64,000 nucleotides of DNA from Candidatus Abyssobacteria bacterium SURF_17 (GCA_003598055.1 QZKI01000095.1:47958-111957); one strand, 5' to 3'; positions 45,077 to 54,624 are shown, counted from the stretch's first letter. Notes: generated by a model not told the origin, from the sequence alone. Made by a program: numbers and translations.

Positions 45077-45553
45077 GTGGAGCCATTGAATTTCGTTCCG
45101 AAAATTGTCGCCTTTTGCTGTCAATACTGTGCCTACAATGCGGCGGACCTGGCAGGCTCAATGAGGCTGCAATATTCACCGTACGTGAGGGTGATTCGCC
45201 TTCTGTGCACGGGCAAGATTGACAGCATTTACCTCCTGAAAGCGTTTGAGGAGGGGGCCGACGCGGTTTTCGTCGCCGGGTGACTGGAAGGCCAATGCCA
45301 TTTCCTGGAAGGAAATCTGCGCGCGAAAAAAAGAGTTGAGTACACGAAGAAGCTTCTCAAGGAAGCGGGCCTCGAGCCCGAACGCCTCGAAATGTTCAAT
45401 ATGTCTGCCTCGATGGGGCCGCAGTTCGCCGAGACCGCCGATGAGATGACCGAGCGGACGCGCAAACTCGGGCCGAGCCCGTTGAGGAATGGCCAGCGCA
45501 CACAAGAGACCGAAGCAGCCACGAGCGCGAAGGATGAGGGGGAGAAGAAATGA
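45077..45553 (+). CDS. mvhD: MvhD-type hydrogenase/Hdr iron-sulfur subunit, predicted selenoprotein (Sec69 by UGA)
   Basis: A 158-residue MvhD if the in-frame TGA at 45281-45283 is read as selenocysteine. Upstream: IVAFCCQYCAYNAADLAGSM, typical MvhD. The TGA falls in VAG-U-LEGQCH, where the family has Cys (GCxEGxCH). Translation after it continues as FLEGNLRAKKRVEYTKKLL, a conserved MvhD stretch, then to the stop at 45551-45553, which overlaps the folD start as ATGA. Archaeal VhuD is a known selenoprotein of this family. A hairpin at 45300-45316 is a plausible SECIS. Start GTG 45077 follows GGAGAGGGAAGC. MvhD binds a [2Fe-2S] cluster and passes electrons to HdrA. If UGA were a stop, only 68 residues would be made. 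Confidence 0.9.
45281..45316 (+). promoter_or_regulatory. UGA selenocysteine codon and candidate bacterial SECIS element
   Basis: After the TGA (45281-45283), ATTTCC (45300-45305) pairs with GGAAAT (45311-45316) around loop TGGAA. The loop begins 23 bases after the UGA, inside the distance needed by bacterial SECIS, and contains GG as loop guanines. An alternative fold pairs GGAA at 45286-45289 with TTCC, so the structure should be checked. Confidence 0.65.
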
Positions 45554-46440
45554 CAGCGAAAATCATTAGCGGCAACAAGATAGCTGAAGAGATGCGGGCC
45601 GAGATGAAAAAGGAGATCGAGGAGCTCAAGGCAAAGCACAGTATCGTTCCGGGACTGGCGGTCGTGCTCGTCGGCGAAAATCCGGCCTCCGTCGTCTACG
45701 TTCGCAACAAGAAGAAGTCATGCGAGGAAATCGGCATTAACTCGTTCGAACACAAGTTGGCGGCTGATGCGTCCGAAGACAAATTGCTGGCCGTCGTTGA
45801 CAAGCTGAACAGCGACGATGCAGTCCACGGAATCCTCGTGCAACTTCCGCTTCCCAAACAGATAGACGAAAACAAAGTTCTCAACCGCATCATTCCCACG
45901 AAGGACGTGGACGGGTTCCATCCGTTCAACGTTGGCCGCATGCTCGTTGGCGACCCCATCTTTCTTCCCTGCACTCCTCACGGCGTCCAGCAGATGCTTG
46001 TCCGCAGCGGTGTGAAGATAGCGGGCAGCCATGTGGTCATAATAGGCCGGAGCAACATCGTGGGCAAGCCGGTCGCCGCCATTCTCATACAGAAGGCAAA
46101 GAACGCGGATGCGACCGTGACCATCTGCCACTCGCGCACGAAGAATCTACCGGAGGTCACGCAGCTTGGCGACATTCTGGTTGCCGCCATCGGTGTGCCT
46201 GAGTTCGTTAAAGCGAATATGGTGAGGGAGGGATCCGTCGTTATCGACGTAGGCGTCAACCGCGTCGAGGATAAATCGAATCCGAAAGGATTTAGACTCG
46301 TCGGCGACGTTGCCTTTGATGAGGTCAAGGAGAAGGCCAGCGCAATCACGCCGGTACCGGGCGGCGTCGGTCCGATGACCATAACCATGTTGCTGCACAA
46401 CACCATCCGTGCAGCGAAGCTGAAGCATAACATCGCATGA
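45550..46440 (+). CDS. folD: Bifunctional methylene-THF dehydrogenase/methenyl-THF cyclohydrolase
   Basis: A 296-residue FolD. The catalytic lysine lies in VYVRNKKKSCEEIGI, with VQLPLPKQID and PTKDVDGFHPFNVGRM as the family signatures, IIGRSNIVGKPVAAIL as the dinucleotide loop and TPVPGGVGPMTITML at the C-terminus. It converts formyl-THF via methenyl- to methylene-THF, replacing separate FchA and MtdA enzymes. The start ATG 45550 overlaps the mvhD stop (ATGA), indicating translational coupling and supporting read-through of mvhD. Confidence 0.96.
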   Translation: MTAKIISGNKIAEEMRAEMKKEIEELKAKHSIVPGLAVVLVGENPASVVYVRNKKKSCEEIGINSFEHKLAADASEDKLLAVVDKLNSDDAVHGILVQLPLPKQIDENKVLNRIIPTKDVDGFHPFNVGRMLVGDPIFLPCTPHGVQQMLVRSGVKIAGSHVVIIGRSNIVGKPVAAILIQKAKNADATVTICHSRTKNLPEVTQLGDILVAAIGVPEFVKANMVREGSVVIDVGVNRVEDKSNPKGFRLVGDVAFDEVKEKASAITPVPGGVGPMTITMLLHNTIRAAKLKHNIA

Positions 46441-46529
46441 ATTGTTATGAGAATTACATAGAAAAAAGAGATTTTTTGGTAGAATATGTTTTTGGATGAT
46501 TGAAGCAGAATGGCGGAGGTGCAAAACCA

Positions 46530-47198
46530 GTGATAGTAGGTGAAAGAAAGCCATTGAGCGAGATACGGGAGATGCTCAAAGGTTACAAAAAGGTACTCGT
46601 GCTCGGATGCCGCACGTGCGTTGCCGTCTGCATGGCCGGTGGCGATAAGGAAGTTGAGTTGCTCGGCTCGCAGTTGCGCATCGCCTCGAAGAAGGACGGC
46701 GACGAGCTTGAGATTGTTGAGGATTCCGTGGAGCGCCAGTGCGATCCGGAGTATATTGAACCATTAAAGGAAAAGGTCGAGCAGTGCGACGCGGTCCTTT
46801 CGATGGCCTGCGGCTGCGGCGTTCAGTTCATGGCCGAACGCTACGTGGACACGCCCGTGCTCCCGGCCATAAACACGAACTTTATCGGGGTGACCGAGAG
46901 CACCGGCGTCTGGACGGAACGGTGCGCCCAATGCGGTAACTGCGTGCTCCATTTGACCGGCGGCATCTGCCCCATTGCGCGTTGCTCAAAGTCGCTTCTG
47001 AACGGCCCGTGCGGCGGCTCACACGACGGGAAATGTGAGATTGACCCTGGCGTTCCCTGTGGGTGGCAGCTCATATATGACCGCATGGCGAAACTTGGAC
47101 TGCTGGAGAAACTTGAAGAGGTTATCCCTCCGAAGGACTGGACCACGAGCCGTGACGGCGGTCCACGCAAGATCGTCAGGGAGGATGTGAAGGTATGA
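46530..47198 (+). CDS. metV: MetV, zinc/iron-sulfur partner of methylene-THF reductase
   Basis: A 222-residue protein of the methylene-THF reductase C-terminal-like (MetV) family. Cysteine groups are GCRTCVAVC, ACGCGVQ, CAQCGNCVLH, CPIARC and GPCGGSHDGKCE. In Moorella, MetV pairs with MetF and links it to HdrABC-MvhD. The start is taken as GTG 46530 because GGAGGT precedes it at a spacing of 9; the frame is open to TTG 46500. The stop overlaps the metF start (ATGA). The 89-base gap after folD holds an AT-rich stretch and a possible -10 but no firm promoter. Confidence 0.9.
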   Translation: MIVGERKPLSEIREMLKGYKKVLVLGCRTCVAVCMAGGDKEVELLGSQLRIASKKDGDELEIVEDSVERQCDPEYIEPLKEKVEQCDAVLSMACGCGVQFMAERYVDTPVLPAINTNFIGVTESTGVWTERCAQCGNCVLHLTGGICPIARCSKSLLNGPCGGSHDGKCEIDPGVPCGWQLIYDRMAKLGLLEKLEEVIPPKDWTTSRDGGPRKIVREDVKV

Positions 47199-48127
47199 AA
47201 GCTGGGAGCAACCTCGAGCGCGTATTGACAGAGGGCAACTTCGCGGTCACAGCCGAACTGGGTCCGCCCAAGAGCGCCGATGTGGAGACCGTCCACAAGA
47301 AAGCTGACATCCTGAAAGGCAAAGTCGACGCGGTTAACATAACCGACAACCAGACGGCGATTGTGCGCATGTCGAGCATCGGCGCCGCGAAGCTGGTTCT
47401 CGATAAAGGTCTCGAACCGGTCGTACAGATGGTGTGCCGTGACCGCAATCGCATCGCGATGCAGAGCGATATCCTGGGTGCGTATGCGCTCGGGCTCAAG
47501 AACCTGCTTTGTCTTACCGGCGACCATCAGAAGTTCGGCAACCATCCCACGGCCAAGAACGTGTTTGACCTGGATTCGCTCCAGCTCCTCCAGATGTTTA
47601 AGAGGATGCGCGACGACAAGGTGTTCCAGTGCGGCGAGGAGGTTCGCAACAGCAAGAAGGCTCCCATTGTCGAGCCGAGGCTGTTCCTGGGGGCGGCTGA
47701 GAACCCGTTCGCTCACCCGTATGAGTTCCGCGCTATCAGGCTTAAGAAAAAGGTGAATGCGGGAGCCGATTTCATCCAGACCCAGCTCATCTTTGATGTT
47801 CCGAGATTCAAGGAATGGATGAAAGAAGTCGTAGGCATGGGCCTGCACGAGAAGGTTTTCATCCTCGCGGGGGTCATGCCGATTAAGTCGCCAAGAGTGA
47901 TCGAGTACATGAAGGCGAACGTGGCGGGATTATCCATTCCCGATGCGCTCATCCAGAGAATGAAGGGTGCAAGCGACCCGAAGGAAGAGGGAGTAACCTT
48001 CGTGGTCGAGATGATAAACGAAGTAAGACAAATAGAAGGCGTACGAGGCGTGCACATCATGGCAGTCGAGTGGGAAGAAATCGTGCCCACGATTGTCGAG
48101 CGCGCGGGCCTTCTTCCCAGACCATGA
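47195..48127 (+). CDS. metF: Methylenetetrahydrofolate reductase
   Basis: A 310-residue MetF barrel. VTAELGPPKS holds the catalytic glutamate, and CRDRNRIAMQSDILGAYALG with LLCLTGDHQKFG forms the FAD-binding core. It reduces methylene-THF to methyl-THF, the exergonic step that Hdr-linked complexes may exploit for electron bifurcation. It overlaps metV by four bases. The C-terminus GVRGVHIMAVEWEEIVP is complete. Confidence 0.95.
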   Translation: MKAGSNLERVLTEGNFAVTAELGPPKSADVETVHKKADILKGKVDAVNITDNQTAIVRMSSIGAAKLVLDKGLEPVVQMVCRDRNRIAMQSDILGAYALGLKNLLCLTGDHQKFGNHPTAKNVFDLDSLQLLQMFKRMRDDKVFQCGEEVRNSKKAPIVEPRLFLGAAENPFAHPYEFRAIRLKKKVNAGADFIQTQLIFDVPRFKEWMKEVVGMGLHEKVFILAGVMPIKSPRVIEYMKANVAGLSIPDALIQRMKGASDPKEEGVTFVVEMINEVRQIEGVRGVHIMAVEWEEIVPTIVERAGLLPRP

Positions 48128-48278
48128 TGTCACTGGAGGCATCGCATCGTCTGGAGCGGAAAACGACGAGTTTGGGGTTGAATCAGTCGGGCGAATTTGG
48201 TATACTGACATGGTTTGTGAGCCTTCCTTTGGATATTCCGAAGAGCCCCCCGGCTGATTGCTTCACAAGGAGAGCCAA

Positions 48279-50240
48279 ATGAAAGAAAGATCCGTAGACA
48301 AGGCAACTTTGCAGATGTTGGAGAAGGCTAAGTGCGACAACGTGTGCACTGCGTTCGAACGCTCCGACATGCAGGACCCGCGGTGCGGGTTCGGTGAGTT
48401 GGGCGTGTGCTGTCAGCAGTGCTACATGGGACCCTGCAGGGTCGACCCCTTCGGGAAAGGCGCCCAGTATGGCGCTTGTGGAATAAGCGTAGATGGTATC
48501 GTCGCCCGCAACATCGCTCGCGCGTGCGCGGTGGGCGCATCAGCGCATTCCGACCATGGTCGTGACATCGCTCACAATTTGTACATGACCGCGCTCGGGA
48601 AAACCCAAGGATACTCGATTGTTGACGAGCGGAAATTATTCGTAATCGCGGAAGAGTTCGGGATAGATACCTCCAGCGGTGATACGAAGAAACTGGCTGC
48701 TGAGGTGGCACACAAGTGTCTCGAACAATTCGGCCAGCAGGAGGGCGAGGTCCTGACGACGCAGCGCGCTCCAGAGAAGCAGAAAGAACGGTGGCGTAAG
48801 CTGAAGGTCATGCCCCGCGGTATTGACCGCGAAATCGTCGAAATGTTGCACATGGTGCATGTGGGCATGGACGCCGACTACAAGAACACCCTGCTTCATG
48901 CCATCAAGGCGGCAGTGGGAGACGGATGGGGCGGCTCCATGATCGCCACAGACCTGACTGACATCCAGTTCGGCAGCCCCAACCCGGTTCGCTCGAAGGC
49001 TAATCTCGGTGTGCTCGGCGAAAATACCGTGAACATCGTGGTGCACGGTCACGAGCCGACGCTTTCCGAGATGATCGTCAAGGTGGCCCGCAGCCCGGAG
49101 ATGAAAGCGCTCGCGAAGCAGAAAGGCGCTGAGGATGTTACTGTCGCCGGCATCTGCTGCACTGCCAATGAGATTCTTATGCGCCAGGGCGCTCCGCTGG
49201 CAGGGAATTATTTGCAACAGGAGCTTGCGATAGTGACCGGCGCGGTCGAGGCAATGATTGTCGATGTGCAATGCATCATGCCCGGCCTGAATCAGGTCGC
49301 TCCCTGCTATCACACGAAGCTGATTACCACCAGCAAGAAGGTGAGGATACCGGGAGCAATCCATTATCAGTTCGAGGAAGAGAGAGCGGTTGACATTGCC
49401 AAGAAAATCGTCACCGAGGCCATCGAAAACTATCCGAAGCGCGACCGCAAACGCGTTCAGATTCCGGCAGAATCAAGTGAACTGGTTGCCGGCTTCACAA
49501 CGGAGAATGTGTTCTATCACCTTGGCGGCAAGTTCCGGCCTTCATACAAGCCGTTGAACGAAGGGATAATTCAAGGCCGTCTCCGGGGCGTCGTCGGTGT
49601 GGTCGGTTGTAACAACACGAAAACCGTCCACGATTACAATCATCTCACCTTTACCAAGGAACTTCTGAAACACGACGTGCTGATTGTGACCACGGGGTGT
49701 TCCGCGGGGTGTTTGTGTAAACACGGCCTATTGGACTCCGAAGACGCGCTCCAATACTGCGGATATGGGCTGAGGGAAATCTGCGAGGCAGTCGGTATCC
49801 CACCGGTCCTTCACGTCGGCTCATGTGTGGATAACTCGCGCATCCTTACCGCCTGCATCGAAATGGTGAAAGAAGGCGGCATCGGAACTGATATTAGCCA
49901 GCTACCGGTGGCTGGTTCGGCCCCCGAGGCAATGAGCCACAAGGCGACCTCTATCGGCCTCTACGTCGTCGCGTCGGGCATCACGACGCATTTCAATCCG
50001 CCGTTCCAGGTGCACGGCAGCAAGAAGGTGCTCGACTATCTCTCCAACGAGATGGAGAAGGACTTCGGCGCAAACTTCATCTTCGAGGGAGACCCGAAGA
50101 AGGCCGCACAGAAGATCATCGCGCATCTTGACAAGAAGCGCGAAGCGTTGAAGCTCAAGCCGATGATGTACCCGCCGCTGAATGGCGAGACCGAAAAAGC
50201 TGCTGCGAAGAAACAAGCTGCCGCTGTGGCCGGCAACTGA
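48279..50240 (+). CDS. cooS: Anaerobic CO dehydrogenase catalytic subunit
   Basis: A 653-residue Ni-Fe CODH (CooS/AcsA). The N-terminal cysteine set for the B and D clusters is visible (CDNVCTAFE, CGFGELGVCCQQCYMGPCR). Further conserved blocks for the Ni-Fe-S C-cluster include HGHEPTLSEM, CCTANEIL, VDVQCIMPGL, GVVGVVGCNN, TTGCSAGCLCKHG and HVGSCVDNSR. It interconverts CO2 and CO and feeds CO to AcsB. ATG 48279 follows AAGGAGAGCC. The length is normal (630-675). The following ferredoxin and the acs genes place it in the acetyl-CoA synthase complex rather than in a CO-respiration operon. Confidence 0.96.
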   Translation: MKERSVDKATLQMLEKAKCDNVCTAFERSDMQDPRCGFGELGVCCQQCYMGPCRVDPFGKGAQYGACGISVDGIVARNIARACAVGASAHSDHGRDIAHNLYMTALGKTQGYSIVDERKLFVIAEEFGIDTSSGDTKKLAAEVAHKCLEQFGQQEGEVLTTQRAPEKQKERWRKLKVMPRGIDREIVEMLHMVHVGMDADYKNTLLHAIKAAVGDGWGGSMIATDLTDIQFGSPNPVRSKANLGVLGENTVNIVVHGHEPTLSEMIVKVARSPEMKALAKQKGAEDVTVAGICCTANEILMRQGAPLAGNYLQQELAIVTGAVEAMIVDVQCIMPGLNQVAPCYHTKLITTSKKVRIPGAIHYQFEEERAVDIAKKIVTEAIENYPKRDRKRVQIPAESSELVAGFTTENVFYHLGGKFRPSYKPLNEGIIQGRLRGVVGVVGCNNTKTVHDYNHLTFTKELLKHDVLIVTTGCSAGCLCKHGLLDSEDALQYCGYGLREICEAVGIPPVLHVGSCVDNSRILTACIEMVKEGGIGTDISQLPVAGSAPEAMSHKATSIGLYVVASGITTHFNPPFQVHGSKKVLDYLSNEMEKDFGANFIFEGDPKKAAQKIIAHLDKKREALKLKPMMYPPLNGETEKAAAKKQAAAVAGN

Positions 50241-50252
50241 AATTGATTAACA

Positions 50253-50285
50253 GGCGGCCGTCCCGCCCCCTCGGAGGCGGCCGCC
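50253..50285 (+). other. Strong hairpin between cooS and the CooF-like gene
   Basis: Arms GGCGGCCG and CGGCCGCC enclose 17 bases; only TTCAT follows, so it is not a normal terminator. It could tune downstream expression or protect the upstream mRNA end. Confidence 0.55.
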
Positions 50286-50329
50286 TTCATACGATACAGA
50301 ATGCTCGATTGAGAATAAGGAGTGGACCC

Positions 50330-50962
50330 ATGGCGGGAAGTACAGTTGTGCGGGCGAAGCTTTGCACTGCCTGCAAGACATGCGAGCTCCAATGCGCCAT
50401 AGCGCACTCACGGACGAAGAATCTTTATGAGGCTATCAGTGAGAGCCCGCTTCCGGAGGCGCGCATCGGACTTAAGAAGGGAAAACGCACGATTATTCCG
50501 GTGGTTTGCAGCCATTGCGAAAGACCGCCGTGCGTGGCGGCGTGTCCTGAAAAGGCTCTGTACAAGGACGGTGAAGCCGCGCCGACGTTGCTTGATGCAA
50601 GCAAATGCACGGGCTGCGGCGTGTGCATCGAAGCATGTCCCGTCGGAGCGCTTCAGATCGACCGCGAGGGCAAGATTGTCCTCAAGTGCGACCAGTGCGT
50701 CGAGCGCATGGAGGCGGGGCTGCTGCCTGCGTGCGTTTCCGGTTGTCCCACCGGCGCGCTCGAGTGGCACACTGGTCGTATCCAATACAGCATTGATGCG
50801 AAGCTGTGCAAGGCGTGCGGCCTGTGCATCAAGGTATGCCCGGTGGAAGCAATCACCGGAGCGAAGAAGACCCCGCACGTGATCAACACCGAAAAATGCA
50901 TCAAATGCGGCAACTGCTTCACCGAATGCCCATTTGATGCAATAGATGTCGTTGATGTGTAA
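50330..50962 (+). CDS. CooF-like polyferredoxin
   Basis: A 210-residue electron carrier with six cysteine groups: CTACKTCELQC, CSHCERPPCVAACP, CTGCGVCIEACP, CDQCVERM with CVSGCP, CKACGLCIKVCP and CIKCGNCFTECP. The first four match the CooF/DmsB-type four-cluster fold; the last two form an extra 2[4Fe-4S] ferredoxin domain. It is likely the electron partner of CooS, linking it to ferredoxin or Hdr. ATG 50330 follows AAGGAG. The longer frame upstream (from 50243) covers a hairpin and is not protein-like. Confidence 0.9.
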   Translation: MAGSTVVRAKLCTACKTCELQCAIAHSRTKNLYEAISESPLPEARIGLKKGKRTIIPVVCSHCERPPCVAACPEKALYKDGEAAPTLLDASKCTGCGVCIEACPVGALQIDREGKIVLKCDQCVERMEAGLLPACVSGCPTGALEWHTGRIQYSIDAKLCKACGLCIKVCPVEAITGAKKTPHVINTEKCIKCGNCFTECPFDAIDVVDV

Positions 50963-51013
50963 GGTTAAGAGGAATTATTCTCTCACACCGTAAGCAATAA
51001 CGGAGGTAAGGAA

Positions 51014-53191
51014 ATGTCAAAAATCGTAGCATCTGCGGCCATTCGCGGGGCGCATTCGTGGGTGGAAGAAGCGGAGGCCGCTCTCAAGCAGACAATAGAG
51101 GAAAAGAGCGAGAGCCAGAAGCTGGAATTTCCCGAAACAGCTTTCTTTCTCCCCATGGCCTATGCGCTTCTCGGCATGGAAGTGAAAGACCTCGGAGGCG
51201 CCAAGAAAGCCATGGCGCGCGCGCGCGAGCTGCTGCCGCCAGTCCCGAGCGAGAACGTGTGGCTTCCGTATCTTGGGCCAACGCTTGATGCGGGCATCTC
51301 TACGCTTCTTGCCACGGAGATGATAACTGCGCTCAGATATCTTCGAGGCGAGCTGCCTGCCGCCGGCGACCAGGGCTTCATCTCCGACACGATTCTCCGT
51401 TCTCTCGGCATTCAGCTTGTGGACGGAAGAATGCCCGGCTTTGCGGCCATCCTCGGTTCAGCCCCGACGAATGAAATTGCTGTAAAGGTTGTTCGCGAGC
51501 TCCAGCAGCGCAACATTCTTATATTCCTCTGCGACCACAATAATGGAACGACAATGCGCCAGCAGCTCGAGCAGGAAAAAGTCGAGCTCGGCTGGGACAC
51601 CTACATCGTCCCGCTGGGGCCGGACCTCGCCTCCGGCATATATGCGCTCAATTGGGCCATGCGCGGCGCCCTCACGTTTGGCGGGCACAAGCGCGGCGAA
51701 TTCGTAAAGTGTCTCGAGTATCAGCGTGACCGCGTGTTCGCGTTCGGGCTTGTGTTCGGGGAGGTTACCGACCGCCGCTACGCCGTCGGAGCAGGCGCCA
51801 TCAATATGGGATTCTGTGTCATCGCCGATACCAATATCCCGGAAATTCGGCCGAGCGGCGTCACGCTATTCGAAGCGCTTGTGCGCGAAAGAGACTATGA
51901 GAAGATTGTGCCCACCTGCATCCAGACCCGTGGCGTGAAAGTCAAGATTGAAAAAGTTCCAATACCCGTCAGTTATGCTGCGGCATTCGAGGGCGAGCGC
52001 GTCCGCAAGGAACAACTCGCGGTCGAGTTCGGTGGAAAGGGCTCGCTTGCATGCGAGTTGCTCAAGATGAAGCCGCTCAGCGAGGTCGAGGACGGCAAAA
52101 TCACCGTTATCGGCCCGGACCTCGACACGGTTCCCGACGGAAAGTCGCTTCCGTTGGCCATAATGGTCGAAGTGGCCGGACGGAAGATGCAGACGGACTT
52201 CGAGCCCATCCTCGAGCGCCAGATACATCACCTCATCAACGGCGCTATGGGCGTAATGCATGTCGGTCAGCGCGACATCGTGTGGATTCGCGTGAGCAAA
52301 GACGCCAAGGCGAAGGGTTTTCGTATGAGGCACTTCGGCGACATCCTCCATGCGAAACTGCTGCAAAACTTCCCGGCCATTGCGGATAAGGTGCAGGTGA
52401 CCATCTACACGAAGAAAGAGGACGCCGAAAGGATTCTCGCAGAAGCCCGCAAGAGTTATGCGGAGCGCGACGCTCGTGTCGCGGGCATGACGGACGAAAG
52501 CGTGGATACGTTCTATTCGTGCACGCTCTGTCAGTCATTTGCGCCGACTCACGTATGCATCATTAGCCCGGAGCGGCTTGGCCTGTGTGGGGCGTACAAC
52601 TGGCTGGACGGCAAGGCGGCTTTCGAGATCAACCCGACCGGTCCGAACCAGCCGGTGGAAAAAGGCGAAACCATCGACACCGTCAAAGGCCAGTGGGAGA
52701 ACGTGAACAAATTCGTCTATGCGAAGTCCGGCAAGAAGGTCGAACGGTTCAACGCCTACTCGATGATGGAAGACCCGATGACCTCATGCGGGTGCTTCGA
52801 GTGCATCGTTGCCATCGTGCCCGAGGCAAACGGCATCATGATCGTCAACCGCGAATATCCGGGCATGACCCCGAGCGGAATGCCGTTCTCAACCCTTGCC
52901 AGCACGACGGGCGGCGGGCTGCAGACACCGGGATTCCTCGGCGTGGGCAAGCTCTATATCACGAGCAAGAAGTTCATCTCGGCCGACGGCGGCCTTGCGC
53001 GCATCGTATGGATGCCGAAGCAGCTCAAGGAGACCATCCGCGAGCGGCTTGAGACGCGCGCCAAAGAACTCGGTCTCGACGACTTCTATAACAAGATCGC
53101 CGACGAGACAGTATGCGACAACGCTGCTGACCTGCTGCCATTCCTGGAAAAAGTGGGCCATCCGGCGCTTACAATGCCGCCGATGTTCTAA
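51014..53191 (+). CDS. acsB: Acetyl-CoA synthase (CODH/ACS beta subunit)
   Basis: A 725-residue ACS. The A-cluster ligands can be read: C503 and C506 (CTLC), C515, C525, and the C592-G593-C594 motif for the distal nickel; each is offset by three from the Moorella numbering (C506/509/518/528/595-597), so the site is intact. It joins the methyl group from the corrinoid protein with CO and CoA to form acetyl-CoA. The N-terminal 310 residues form the CODH-contact domain, so it is the bacterial full-length type, not the short archaeal one. ATG 51014 follows CGGAGGTAAGG. Confidence 0.97.
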   Translation: MSKIVASAAIRGAHSWVEEAEAALKQTIEEKSESQKLEFPETAFFLPMAYALLGMEVKDLGGAKKAMARARELLPPVPSENVWLPYLGPTLDAGISTLLATEMITALRYLRGELPAAGDQGFISDTILRSLGIQLVDGRMPGFAAILGSAPTNEIAVKVVRELQQRNILIFLCDHNNGTTMRQQLEQEKVELGWDTYIVPLGPDLASGIYALNWAMRGALTFGGHKRGEFVKCLEYQRDRVFAFGLVFGEVTDRRYAVGAGAINMGFCVIADTNIPEIRPSGVTLFEALVRERDYEKIVPTCIQTRGVKVKIEKVPIPVSYAAAFEGERVRKEQLAVEFGGKGSLACELLKMKPLSEVEDGKITVIGPDLDTVPDGKSLPLAIMVEVAGRKMQTDFEPILERQIHHLINGAMGVMHVGQRDIVWIRVSKDAKAKGFRMRHFGDILHAKLLQNFPAIADKVQVTIYTKKEDAERILAEARKSYAERDARVAGMTDESVDTFYSCTLCQSFAPTHVCIISPERLGLCGAYNWLDGKAAFEINPTGPNQPVEKGETIDTVKGQWENVNKFVYAKSGKKVERFNAYSMMEDPMTSCGCFECIVAIVPEANGIMIVNREYPGMTPSGMPFSTLASTTGGGLQTPGFLGVGKLYITSKKFISADGGLARIVWMPKQLKETIRERLETRAKELGLDDFYNKIADETVCDNAADLLPFLEKVGHPALTMPPMF

Positions 53192-53276
53192 GAGACTGAT
53201 TAGGGTTGCAGTTTGATTCTGTGACAGGCCACAATAGTCCCGCCTGTGGTCTGTCATACACCAAAGGAGAGGTTAC

Positions 53277-54620
53277 ATGGCACTTACAGGTCTGGACATC
53301 TACAAACTGTTACCGAAAACCAATTGTGGCGAATGCAAATCGCCTACCTGCCTCGCATTCGCAATGCGCGTGGCCCAGAAGCAGGCCTCCATCGAGCAGT
53401 GTCCCTATGTGACCGCTGAAGCCAAGGAAAAACTTGGCGCGGCTTCCGCTCCTCCCATCCAGCTTGTCACAATCGGATGCGGCGACACCAAAGTCGAAGT
53501 GGGCAATGAGACTGTATTGTTCAGGCATGAGGAAACGTTTCACCATCCCACTGGCATTGCGGTGACCGTCTCCGACAAGCTTTCGGAGGACGAAATCAAG
53601 AAGCGTGCGGACAAGATCGTTCACCTCATCTTCGAGCGCGTCGGCACCAGGATAGCCGTTGATATGGTGTCCATCATGAACGATTCCGGAGATCCGGCAA
53701 AGTTCGCGGCTGCAACAAAAATCGTTGCTGAGAAAGCCCCAATGGCGCTTATCCTCGGAAGCGATAACCCCGAGGCTTTGAAGGCGGCCCTTGCGGTGTG
53801 TGCGGATAGGCGGCCCCTGCTCTGCGGCGCCACTGCGGAGAACCATGCCGCTGTGGCCGCGCTCGCCAAGGAGAAGAACTGTCCCGTGGTCGCCAGAGCC
53901 AAGGGATTGGAGGCTCTCGCTGACCTGACCCAGAAGATTGCGGCTGCGGGCGTGAAGGAAATCGTGCTTGAATCGGGCAGCGACGGCGTGCGGCAGACAC
54001 TCGAAGACCTGACCAAGGTCAGGCGCTACGCCTTGAAGAAGACGTTCCGTCCGCTCGGGTATCCGCAACTCACCTGCGTGCTCGGATGCGACGACCCGAT
54101 GCTCGCGGTTCTTCAAGCGGCCACCTATGTGGCGAAGTATTCCGGCATCGTAGTCACCGATGCCGTCGAGCCCTGGCAATTGATGCCGCTGCTCACGGTC
54201 AGGCAGAACATATTTACTGACCCGAGAAAGCCGATGCAGGTGCAGCCGGGAGTCCACAAGATTGGAGAGCCGACCGGCAAGTCGCCGCTGCTTCTCACAA
54301 CAAATTTCTCGCTCACCTACTACACGGTCGAAGGCGAAGTCGAGGGATCGAAAGTGCCCTCGAACATATTGGTCGTCGATACCGAGGGCACGTCGGTTCT
54401 AACGGCATGGGCCGCGGAAAAATTCACCACCGACACGATCTCAGCTGCAATGAAGAAGTTTGAGGTGGAGGCCGTAGCCCCGCACAAGAAGATCATTATC
54501 CCCGGCCTGATCGCGGTTGAGAGCGGCAAGCTCCAGGACGAGACGGGCTGGGAGATCATAGTCGGTCCCAAAGAGGCCTCAGGAATCCCGTCATATCTGA
54601 AAGCCAACTGGGGCGGCTAG
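53277..54620 (+). CDS. acsC: Corrinoid iron-sulfur protein large subunit
   Basis: A 447-residue CFeSP gamma subunit. The N-terminal domain GLDIYKLLPKTNCGECKSPT with C and QCP further on carries the low-potential [4Fe-4S] cluster. A TIM-barrel follows and the C-terminal domain (about 325-447) binds the corrinoid. It carries the methyl group between AcsE and AcsB. ATG 53277 follows AAAGGAGAGG. AcsV starts 4 bases after the stop. Its partner, acsD, is two genes downstream. Confidence 0.96.
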   Translation: MALTGLDIYKLLPKTNCGECKSPTCLAFAMRVAQKQASIEQCPYVTAEAKEKLGAASAPPIQLVTIGCGDTKVEVGNETVLFRHEETFHHPTGIAVTVSDKLSEDEIKKRADKIVHLIFERVGTRIAVDMVSIMNDSGDPAKFAAATKIVAEKAPMALILGSDNPEALKAALAVCADRRPLLCGATAENHAAVAALAKEKNCPVVARAKGLEALADLTQKIAAAGVKEIVLESGSDGVRQTLEDLTKVRRYALKKTFRPLGYPQLTCVLGCDDPMLAVLQAATYVAKYSGIVVTDAVEPWQLMPLLTVRQNIFTDPRKPMQVQPGVHKIGEPTGKSPLLLTTNFSLTYYTVEGEVEGSKVPSNILVVDTEGTSVLTAWAAEKFTTDTISAAMKKFEVEAVAPHKKIIIPGLIAVESGKLQDETGWEIIVGPKEASGIPSYLKANWGG

Positions 54621-54624
54621 AGCC

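Noticed and set aside
45281..45283. TGA as an ordinary stop that leaves a truncated mvhD pseudogene
   Set aside because: The codon replaces a family-conserved cysteine, the downstream frame is intact for 89 codons with conserved sequence, and its stop overlaps folD by ATGA. Random decay would not give this pattern.
46456..46482. A-run/T-run as terminator between folD and metV
   Set aside because: The possible stem contains only A-T pairs and no GC-rich part, and the operon clearly continues.
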